Shown here: piece by piece, positions 54,401-64,000 of the stretch
Layout of the letters: every line of letters begins with the position of its first letter
How positions within the stretch are numbered: position 1 is the stretch's first letter
From: Calendula officinalis
Lineage: Eukaryota; Streptophyta; Magnoliopsida; Asterales; Asteraceae
Reading direction: 5' to 3'
DNA: 64,000 nucleotides
Assembly: GCA_963853835.1 (NCBI GenBank)
Contig: OY970832.1
Span: 40,952,063-41,016,062, forward strand
Program-made: the position numbers and the translations under genes
Notes under the pieces: generated by a model
The model's input: the letters and a program-made list of their open reading frames with translations, nothing else
Database searches by the model: none
Told to the model about the DNA's origin: nothing

Positions 54401-55530
54401 TGTTGGAATTATGTGCAGAGTTAGTCAACCTATGATGATACATCCATGTCTACGAAACACTTAAGGGTCACACCGGTGAGTGCATGTAATACGAGCACGA
54501 TATGTAATGATACTTGGAAGAGGAATGATTCATAATAGTCATTGATGAATCACTTAAGTATTAAGTTAAGTTCAACTTATTACTAGATTAGTTTATCTAA
54601 CTAATTAATACAAGTATTTGTTCATTTACTAGTTTGAGTAAATTTACAATGTGTTAATTAAAGATTATCCATAATATAATTTAAGGCAATTAAATCATAT
54701 GGTAATTGGATAATATTATTGTCTAAATTATATAAAGTTTATTATATAATTAATTATTAAAAGTATTAATACAAAGTATATTTTCGCATATATATATACA
54801 CGAAATATATTAAGTGCATAAATACTAGATATTTAATAGTTAAGTGTAACAATAATAACTAGATAAACTACCAGAGTTTAATATGTAAAAGACAAGTTTA
54901 ATTAAGGGATTGATCTTAATTAAACTAGAAGGGCCCTAAGTGAAAGTCGTTCTATTATAAATAGAAGCTTGGGGTTCCCTTATTGTGTTACACCATAGAA
55001 GCCGAAACCCTAGCCCCACCCTCTCCTAGTTTCGGCCGAATAGAGGGAGAACACAAGTTCTTGTGTTCTTCGTTCTTCGTTTGTTCTTCGTGTTCTTCAA
55101 GTCTTGAAGATCAAGGATCGTTGCAAGTGGTCAACTAGAGGATGGCTCATCGTGTTCATCATCAGTGTACTTACTTAAGCTAAACTAAGGTATGATTTAT
55201 GGAACACTCTTTCTTCCTCTCCTCCTCTTGTTCGAAGTCGACACCAAGAACCCTAGGGTTCTTGTTGGCCGTCGAATTACACACAAGTATGTGTGTGTGT
55301 TCGAGTTTTTTGTTCAAGGTTTCTTTTCTTGTTAATATAGTTTGATTTCCAAGTTCCTATAATCCTTTAGGGTTTAAGGATTAGGGTTAATTTCAGTTCC
55401 GCTTTTAGGGATTAAATCAGCTAGTTGGTTTAAACCGGTCAAGAACACCATCATGTTCTTACCAGTATGGTTCGAACCAAGTGACTAGGAGGTTGACCCA
55501 TTGGGTTGATCAGTATTATGAAACCCTTCA
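54401..55530 (+). repeat. 3' LTR of the pol-less copia (L3)
   Basis: 1130 bp, closely similar to 29397-30517, TG to CCCTTCA. TATAAATA at 54956-54963. It abuts gypsy integrase at 55531 with no clear target duplication. Confidence 0.9.
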
Positions 55531-56569
55531 TTACCGAAGACTCCGGGTGGTTTCGATGCTATATAGGTTGCGGTCGATTGTTTGACCAATAGTGCTCACT
55601 TTATTCCAATTTGTGAGGCGTCGTCAGCAGAGAAGATGGCCGATATATTTGTGAATGAGATTCTGTCGAGACATAGGGTGCCGGTGTCTATTGTTTATGA
55701 TAGAGATACGCGTTTCACATCGCGGTTTTGGGCGAGATTCCAGGGAGAGATGGGTACGAGAATTCATTTCAGTCCAGCTTTTCATCGGCAGACCGATGGT
55801 CAGAGTGAGCGTACGATTCAGACATTAGAGGATATGCTGCGGGCATGTGTGTTAGACTTCGGGGGTAGTTGGGATAAATACCTACCTTTGTCCGAGTTCT
55901 CCTACAACAACAGTTATTATTCGAGTATAGGTGTGGCGCCATTTGAGATGTTGTATGGCAGAAAGTGCCGGACGCCCATTTGTTTGGGCGAGCTTGGCCA
56001 CAAATTACTAAGTAGTACGGAGATTGTGCTTAAAACTACCGAGTTGATTCAGCAGATTCGTCAGAGACTCATTACGCTGATAAGAGGTGGTCAGTGTTAG
56101 AGTTTCTGGTCGGCGATTATGTTTTGCTCAAAGTTTCCCCGTGGAAAGGTGTTATGCGATTCAGAAAGAGAGGGAAGTTGGGACCTCGGTATATTGGTCC
56201 CTATCAGGTGATTGCACGGGTAGGCAGGGTGGCCTACAGGTTAGAGTTGCCCGATGAGTAACGCCTTATTCATAATACATTTCATGTGTTGCAGCTGAGG
56301 AAATGTTTTGTTGACGAGTCAGAGATTGTGCCGTTAGACGACATTCAGATTGATGAGAAATTGAATTACATCGAGAAACCTATTGCCATCTTGGAATGAA
56401 AGATGAAGACTTTGCGTAATAAAGAGATTCCTATTGTGAAGGTGTAGTGGCAGCACCGAAAGGGTTCAGAGTGGACCTGGGAGCCCGAGGCTGAGATGAG
56501 AGAGCATTATCCCGAGCTATTTCCTAGCGATAACTTCAGGGACGAAGTCTGATTCAAGTGGAGTTGAGT
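55531..56569 (+). pseudogene. int: Gypsy2 integrase with chromodomain
   Basis: Catalytic residues: the D of VVDCLTNSAHF, the D of YDRDTRFTSRFW and the E of DGQSERTIQTLE. 55582-56097 is open. Then, after a frameshift, GPRYIGPYQVIARVG (GPY/F module) and a chromodomain-like end, QHRKGSEWTWEPEAEMREHYP (about 56440-56520). Chromodomains are thought to steer insertion to heterochromatin. In-frame stops occur near 56262, 56398 and 56444. GTGGAGTTGAGT is the PPT. Confidence 0.88.
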
Positions 56570-59550
56570 TGTAACGCCTCAATTTTTCATGTAATTGAAT
56601 TAGTTACTTTTATTTAAATAAATTATGTGACATTTATTTATATGAGATTTTTTTAAGTGTTATGTGCTTGCATGTGTATTTAATTCGAGAAAAAATAAAT
56701 ACGCATTTATTCTTACAATGACAAGAGTGCCATTTAATTGATGTTTAATTAATCATGAAGATTAATTATTTAATAACTAGAGTGTTATTAAATTCTTGAG
56801 AAATTATCTATGAGTTAATTAAATGAGTCGTGATATTAATCCCGAGTTTATAAAATTAGACGTTTAATAATTCTTGAGGCCGACCGATAGGCCAAGGCCT
56901 TCTTTCCTTTGTTCGATCTTGTAGCCCAAGCCAAACTGCTCACATTTAAGCCTTGTTAAATCATTACCTCATTATTCTGAATTAAGCCCCACAACTTTGA
57001 GGCCACACCTTTGGACCCTTTCTCGCTTTCATTAATGTGTACAAGGCCCAATTTCTGTTTAATTCCGTTGTCCAGCCGAAGTAGGAGACTTGTAGCTTTT
57101 GTCGAAAGTCTTGTGTGCTAAGATTGTTAATTAAGGTAACAATACCGTAATCAATACTTGCCCTTAATCGAGATTCTCTTGTTGCCCTAATCCATGCGGC
57201 TGTTTTCTCTCCAAGCAAACCCAAAGCTTTCTCATTCGTTCCCCATCCCAATTCTATGATCTACGAGCAGAATACTAGGCAAGCATTCGAGTTCTAGAGG
57301 GTTGTTCACGGTAAGGATTCTTCCTTTTTCATTATTTCATTCCTTCGATTGAATGCATGGACTAACCTCAGTTTGTTGTTGCTGTTATGGTGTTCTAACA
57401 ATAGCAAGCTTCGATCAAAGGAGGTGACCAAGTCAAGTTTGTGCGGCGGGTTTTATCTCTCGAGTTCCATAGTTACAGCAAAATTCCCATCATTAATCGG
57501 TAGCTTTCTTTTCTTTTTGTCACTTCATTCGATTCAATGTTTCCGTATCTAATTCAGTGATGTTGTTCCCGTGATCTTGACGTTACATCGAGTAGAACTA
57601 TTCCAAAGCCAAACAGTTGAGCGAGTGGATATTCATCCCGATTCAAGGAGGTGTGATTGCGGTAAAATCCTAAACTGCTTGTCCTATGATTCGGTCTGTT
57701 CATCGTAATGATATACGAGTTTAATCTAACCCTTTTTTGTGTAAGGATATAGCAGTATAGTGCCGAGCAACAGGGCTTTGGGAAGTCCCAAGTTCCATGA
57801 CTGTGTCGTTGGTCGTTTCGTTAACGTTGTTCAAATTCTCGAGTTTCTAGAGTTCAACAAGTCTAGTCCCTATTTTGGTTTAAGGTTCAGAACAGTTGTG
57901 AGTTTCGTTGCTGAATCGCAGGGATGTTGGGGTGGGTTGGATTAAACCGTGGTGGTTTTTGCTAAACGTTTTGATAATCGAAAATCGGAAACCGAACCGA
58001 AGGGTTCTTGGTTTCGTAAACCAAATAACTTTTTTAAATAACGGAATAGATTGTTGTAAACATATTTCTGGAATTAAAATATGTTTTTGGACTGTCGGGT
58101 GTCTCGGCAATAATCGGGTGGGTGTCGGGTTTAAAAACGAGCTTTATACGCAATGCTGAAATTTAGACAGAATGTATAGTCTGAGTTCGAGTCCGTTTTT
58201 ACCACACTTAAAATATGTTTCTGGGTTTTTGGCACATGCAGGTCTCTAGATTTCTGAGTCCTCTTTCCACTGCAGATGATGGCTCATTAATATGATTTAT
58301 GGTTTAAAAGATATATATGTTTTAGTAAAACGTCGCAAAAACTTTTTCGGTTCAGTTGTCCTGTTTTGTAACACGTTTTTGAATTACCTAGAATCTGTTT
58401 TGGCCAGGGTCGTCAGACAGTAAATTGTAGTGATCTGAGTGTTCTAGCAGTGGATAAATTTTGGAATAATCTAACACACGGGTTCGGAGTTATAGCAGTT
58501 CCCGCGGGGGTGTCGAGTCCTGGCAGATTACTATGAGTTGAGTTTTGAGCCAAGTTTTAATCCTAGCTCTATTACATGATGTATGACCTTTTAGGAACTC
58601 AGTTGTGACTTGTACGTGCCGAGGATACTTCTAGGTGCTTACGTTCACTCGAGGTGGGTAATCTCACTATAAACTTGTACTTAAATTTGATTCATGATTA
58701 TGTGCTTTATGTCATGAACTGCTGTCGCTTGAGTTAAGATTGATTATGTGATGTTTGCTATGTGTTGTTACCTTACTCGTATTCTGAAATGAGATATGGA
58801 TACTGAGTAACCTGAGTTGAGTACCATATCATTATGTGAATGATCTGTGTACCTGAGATTTGAGTATGAGTTGGTATGCATTTGAGATTGTGCTATGAGT
58901 TATATATCTATGAGATGATATATGTTGAGTTGTTAGTTTTATATGAGTACCTGTTGTCGAGTTAACACGTTAATAAACTAACTAATTATATTTGAGATCG
59001 ATAATAGCCAACTCTTCCCAGAGTAAGCCAAGTACAATTCACGATTGTCAGCGTGGTACTGCGGGACACCAGAGGGTGTTGGAAGGGGTGCTGTGGTGAG
59101 GCACGGCAGAGGCGGCGTTGAGATCGTCACGGCACTGGCGACCTATTAAGAATTAATAAAGGCCTAATAATCGAGAATTGAGTAGAGTATTTAGGGTTCA
59201 CTTATGTGGTATGAGTTGTTTGTATTTACCTGTTTATGTTGATTTTATTCACTCAGTGGTGGCTAACCCGAAACACTCCCCTCCATTTTGCAGGTACTAG
59301 CAAGGGCAAAGAAATGTCAATGGTTGATGGGCTGCATGTTCATTTAATGTTTGGATTTGGAATTTTAAATGTTTGTTTTGACTCAAACATAATTTTTAAA
59401 CCTTTTTATTTATTTCCGCATTAAAGACCATGAGGCGGTTTTATATTTTTATTAATGAGATGGGACCTTTTTATTACTTGTACTTGGGGAAATTTTAGTA
59501 TTTAATGTTTTAAAAAATTTTAAATTTCCCTTGATTTTTGAGATGTTACA
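56570..59550 (+). repeat. 3' LTR of Gypsy2
   Basis: TGTAACGCCTC to GATGTTACA. Has a donor-like GAG/GTGGGT at 58654 and acceptor TTTTGCAG at 59293, at the same relative places as Gypsy1. No coding. Confidence 0.8.
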
Positions 59551-60444
59551 ATGTGTCGAACTGACTTTAGTTTATAAGTCATTTAGGATTAAAATTATAT
59601 TTTAAAATTTCAACATAAGTTTATGTTTTTCAAGTTAAATAAAACAAGTTGGGTTACAAAGAATTTTTTTTTTCTTCTCAAAAACTTAGAAAATACATTT
59701 TGTACACCTCGTTTTAGGTATACATGTAAAGTCGTGCAATTCTAAAGCTATTAGTTTAAAAGGAAAATGGTTTTAAATCTGAAAACTTCTTGTAGACCTG
59801 TTTTGGGTATACAAGTCGTACTGTTCTTTTATTTTCAGAAAAGGTTGTTTTAAAAGGATTAAATTGTAAGGTTTAAGTTTAGTTTAGGACTTAAACAAAC
59901 CCAAGAAAATCTTAGATTTATGTACTACCCATCTAATGGAATACCTCTCTTGTTAAATGGTGCTCGCATTGTAAGGAGAAATAACCTTAAATGCGAGGTC
60001 AAACCATTGCGAGAGTTATGATGTGTAGGGTTCTATGATAATCGGGAGTCCCGGCGCAGAACATTACACTGTCTTAGATGGTACGATCTACTTTGGTGAT
60101 AATTGGGAGTCCCGGCCCAAAAAGTATTTGAGTAGAATTAAACATACTAAATTTTTGTTATAACTAGAAATGTACAAAGTTATAATTTTATTATAATTAG
60201 ATTGTACAAAGTTGTAATGTTTTAAAATTTATATATTCTACGACCCATGTGAATCGTATCAGTTAGGTGCGATTGGTAAGGATGTTACCTACCCGAAATA
60301 ACATGTCTCGTCGGGAAGTGCCCAAACCTTACGGCGAGAATGTGAAATATGGATACTAGGTATAATACATATTGTTTATGGGTTAATGATATATTTTAGA
60401 AATGTTTATTGACGATTACTAATTAAACTGTGTTTGATTTGTAG
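59551..60444 (+). other. Leader of another pol-less copia copy
   Basis: Homologous to about 34470-35328, including both stem-loops (60030-60125) and the GGTAAGGATGTTACCTACC patch. Left end cut by Gypsy2. Confidence 0.8.
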
Positions 60445-60734
60445 ATGGAAACCAACACGACGAATACCAATAATCTCTCGCTACGCTAGATTGTAGAAAA
60501 CGACAAGTTGACTGGGTCAAACTTTCTCAATTAGGAGCGGAATCTTCGTATTGTGCTCAGGCATGAAAGAAAGTGGTATGTATTGGAGAGAGCTTTGCCA
60601 AATGTCCATGCCGTGAATGCTAGCCGAAACTAGGCAAGTTTACGATAAGCATGTCAGTGATGCACTTGATGTGAGCTATCTGATGCTCGCAACCATGAGT
60701 CCAGAATTACAAAGAGGACTGATGGATGTATCAG
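60445..60734 (+). pseudogene. gag: Start of gag in the third pol-less copia copy
   Basis: ATG at 60445 (METNTTNTNNLSLR), stop codon shared with the 35329 copy, then DKLTGSNFLN, another stop, and ERNLRIVLRHERKWYV. It stops at a new LTR-like insertion. This copy supports the start position of gag in the main copy. Confidence 0.8.
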
Positions 60735-63088
60735 TGTGATAACCCTCAAAATCGGGTACTTGACCAGACAACTATTATAACTAAATTTTGTTATAAACAT
60801 TTTTCAGCGTAATAAAATCATTTATGTTGCATTTGAGTCTAGCAAACATTCATAATATGTGTTATACATACACATCATCAATAGGAACAAGTCATAGTGT
60901 TTGTGTCTCATATAGTTATAATTTTACATTTAGCGAGTTGGTGAGTCAACGCAAACTTAACCGAACCCAAGAGTATAAATTTTATATTTTGCAATGATAC
61001 AATAGCTCGACCGGATAATATGATCTGAAAAGCAACATACAAAACTTTTTGCACAATTAAATAAACAACAAACAAAGTTTAATACTCATTGTAATACGAG
61101 AATACTGAAAGTGGCAAAATAAATATACCGAACTAATAACTTTCAGTCAGGAAATAACCAGCATTTAAAACTAAGTAAAACTTTGGTTAAAATATTGTAC
61201 CAATACTTGTGTGTACTTAATATATCTATTAATGAACCAATTTAATATAATTAAATTCACTTTCAAAATTCCATACATGTTCTTTTCATTTGGATGTTTA
61301 GTATGCCATAAATATATTTTTATGTAAAGACCCCCACGTGATTTTCTTAACACTTACCATCATCCATCACCACCTACCCCTTTACTCGGTCTAACCAAAC
61401 TCACCCGCATACCAAACTTTCCGAAAATTTGTGGGTTTATTATAATAAAGTAAATGTGTGACTATTGGTTTGAATTACCAATCACAATCAATCCTTAAAA
61501 TGCTAATACCGGCAACCACTCTTTGTCTCCCTCTCCGCTGAAATCAGTAGCCAGCAACACCTTCTCCATCGTTTCTCTCTCAAATGTAAACCATAACTAT
61601 CATCATCACCTTCTTTAAAACCTTAATCCTAAACTACTTATCTAGTCTCTCTCTTATCAACACAAACTAGGGACTAATAAGCATCTCAAGCTCTCTCACT
61701 CTCTTCGTATGAAACCAGAAACCATAAGACCCACCGTACTCGTTTCTTCTTCCCCACGTGAAAACAAAATCAGAGGTATACAATCTGCTTGCAAAACTAT
61801 CACCTTTTTTTTTTTCCTTTGCATCCTTCCGGATTCAAGTGACAGCTCCGGGAAACAGTTCTCCGGCAAGTTCGATCTCAGTTTCTCGAACCGTCTCACT
61901 CCCTCGGTTTCCCCTCTCTCGAACAGCAGGTATAAATCTCAGTTTACTTTTCTTCGAGATTACATCATATGTTCTTTCTCGTTTCTGTTTTCGTCAAACC
62001 AAAGGTAAGATCACACACACACACATGTGTGCGTGCGTGTGTGCGTGCCAGTAGCGATACATGGGTGAGATGTGAAGGTTTTGATCTCGTAATACGTGTA
62101 GATGTTAATCGTTATACCCGTTTTCTTTGTTCATAGAAACGTTAATGTGTTTTGGTGTGCTTGTGTAAACCTGTTTGTTTGACTCGGCGGTGTTCCGTTC
62201 CAGTCGCCGGCGAGTCCTTTCTGAAAACATTAGAGATTTTTAAACTGATCGAGCCCAACAATTTCATTAGTCCAACTGGAAGCCTTTTCAACAAAAAGCC
62301 AATTTCCATTTTTCTTTGGCCCATACTCGATTCTTCGAAACCCGGTAGTTGTTTCAAGCCCGAACCCAAATAGGGAACTCAAAAATCAAATTTATAGATT
62401 TTAAGATATATTAATACATCCTCTAGACAAATTAATAACATTTCTTTTCATTAATTGTTTGTTTATTAAATAATCATTCATCGTACCACAAATCGTTTAT
62501 AAAACATTCTCTAAGAAAATATATATTCAACAAAACATATTTAAAAATACCAACATTTCACAATATCACCAACGTATTGCTCGAGTCAATTTCCTTGTAA
62601 TGAATCATTTCGCATCATTTAGTATCAGCGAGTCATATAGACCGACACTCATTTATTTACTTCTATGCATTAGGTCACTAGAAGTCGTTCGGTGGAATCT
62701 TACATTTTACTTATTTGCATTTTGGAAGCATTACACCAGGTGAGTTTCACGGCCCCACTTTTACTGTTTTATAACTATTTATTGGGGGAGAAAACATATA
62801 CTACTCAACTATTTTGCAATAATTAATCTTTGTATAATCATTGTTGTATACACGTACCTAACAATGAAGGAAAACGGACCATGCTACGAGTCCACGTTTA
62901 ACAGTAATCATTAACTATTTGTGGTAGCCAAGGAATATAGAGATAGTACTATCGGAATTGATCCCCCGCTCATGGCTAGTTATGCGCTAGCCCAACTGGG
63001 TTTGAGATTTACATTCTAACGATTTTAGATTTCGGTTTGATTATAGGCTCTTTGATTATACCTTAACTTGAATTGCTTCGCGAGCTTG
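60735..63088 (+). repeat. Gypsy LTR-like region, 3' end missing
   Basis: Begins TGTGATAACCCTCAAAATCGGG inside gag of the third copia copy. Contains AG/GTGAGT at 62740, as in the other gypsy LTRs, a GGTAAGATC donor-like site at 61984-62010, and a CA/TG microsatellite at 62013-62049. The 61500-62000 stretch is CT-rich like a 5' untranslated region. No protein domain seen. Another LTR starts at 63089. Confidence 0.5.
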
Positions 63089-64000
63089 TGTAGTGCCCCG
63101 AATTTTTAAGTAGATAAGTATTACTTTTAAATATATTTAGTTTATGCGATAATTAATTTTATAGTTTTAATGACGAATGTGTATCGTCTCGTGAGTAATT
63201 TATTTGTTATAGTTATTAAATGCGTGACGGTTTGAAGTTATTTAATAAGTGTTAATGGTTATATTTTTCCTAGTCATTTTACAACCCCGAGCTTTTAGCT
63301 GCAATGAGTTTTATGTAGGCTATTGAGATTTTAAGGCCGGCCAAAGGCCTGAGCCGAATCAGTTAATTTGTCCCTTTCTTTTATACGGTTCTAAAACTAG
63401 TACTTTACTAGCCCATCTAATTAAGTTGCTTGTGGTCTTGCACAGTAAATAATTAGTCCCCTAATCTCTTTAGCTATTGATCAATCCTCTTGTTCGTTTT
63501 TCTTTTCGGGGCTATATTCGGTACAAGAAAAGGAATGGCGGACCCTTGTGATCCATACGGTATTCAAGCCCAAACCCCAATTAACCCTTAACCCATAGTT
63601 GACGATACTTAAATCCCAAGTTTACTCTAATCCCTAACTAGCCGACAACTTTTTCTCCCAAATCCATTCGTACGATCGGCGGCAGCTGTGATTCAATTCG
63701 TGCAGGAAGTGGTAGTAAGCAAAGGAATTGGAGATTGTTTTTATGGCGGTAGGAGATATTGTGTAGACAAGTGTCGTTTTAGATATAGCTTCATCACCAT
63801 CGATCGATTCAGTAAGGGGTACGTAGATAGTGTGTAAATTCCCATGGCTTCTTTTGATTGGACCAAATCAGCCAACCAATTAAATTGTGGCTGAATTCAA
63901 GACGTGGAGGGTGAGCAAGAAGAATTATGATTGTTCTTCGCTTGTAATATTCAATGGTGGATATTTTGAGGCGGGGTCAATCAAAGTCGGTGGTAGAGAT
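63089..64000 (+). repeat. Start of a further gypsy LTR, cut by the window end
   Basis: TGTAGTGCCCCGAATTTTTAAG is a gypsy LTR start. The GGCCGGCCAAAGGCC block near 63335 parallels GGGCCGGCCATTCGGCC in Gypsy1. No coding. Confidence 0.6.

Larger units (their letters stand above)
55531..59550 (+). mobile_element. Gypsy2, chromodomain-type Ty3/gypsy, 3' half
   Basis: Integrase core, GPY/F module, chromodomain, PPT and a 2981-bp 3' LTR. The 5' half is lost at the junction with L3. Stops and frameshifts present. Confidence 0.88.

Noticed and set aside
61709..62373. Possible host gene at 61.5-62.4 kb
   Set aside because: Short overlapping frames, no domain, and CT-rich leader-like sequence inside a gypsy LTR-like region.

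Overview
The window is transposon-dense plant nuclear DNA and contains no host gene I can support. Plant Ty1/copia and Ty3/gypsy elements, tRNA-iMet primer sites, a CACTA end, Helitron ends and long TA microsatellites all point to a dicot. The element styles suggest a large, repeat-rich genome; Asteraceae is only a guess.

Layout. 1-5829: a decayed copia element (Copia A) without its 5' LTR, lying against 5830-7438, one end of a CACTA transposon. That CACTA end sits in a plus-strand SIRE-type copia element, of which 7439-12115 remains: a two-exon envelope-like gene, polypurine tract (PPT) and 3' LTR. 12116-12448 is a short unclassified spacer. 12449-23832 is a minus-strand SIRE-type element (5' LTR, primer-binding site (PBS), gag, protease, integrase, RT/RNase H, envelope-like exon). 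It is split by a Helitron at 14363-16961, whose empty site survives in the plus-strand copy. This SIRE copy is inserted in the RT of a third copia (Copia C, 23833-25542), which abuts a minus-strand gypsy LTR fragment (25543-27407).

27408-60734 is dominated by a copia family that has gag but no pol (TR-GAG-like). There is an older partial copy with an LTR at 28276-29358. The main copy runs 29397-55530. A left-truncated copy lies at 59551-60734. The leader of the main copy carries TA-microsatellite tracts holding two terminal-inverted-repeat elements (31636-33323 and 33388-33775). Its gag is split by a complete 15.6-kb gypsy element (35407-51042) with a perfect 5-bp target duplication, CTGGG.

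Within that gypsy element the 3' part of the 5' LTR, the PBS and the first leader bases are amplified into eight 581-bp tandem units (37148-41792). A second Helitron-like element (about 42097-44631) has both ends in TA microsatellite. A chromodomain-type gypsy 3' half (55531-59550) and two incomplete gypsy LTR-like regions (60735-63088, 63089-64000) complete the window.

The most interesting items are: the LTR/PBS-derived satellite with a three-unit higher-order pattern; a pair of stem-loops conserved in two copies of the pol-less copia leader; the Helitron with its empty site; the TA-embedded elements; the spliced envelope-like gene; and an 8-bp motif repeated through the SIRE elements.
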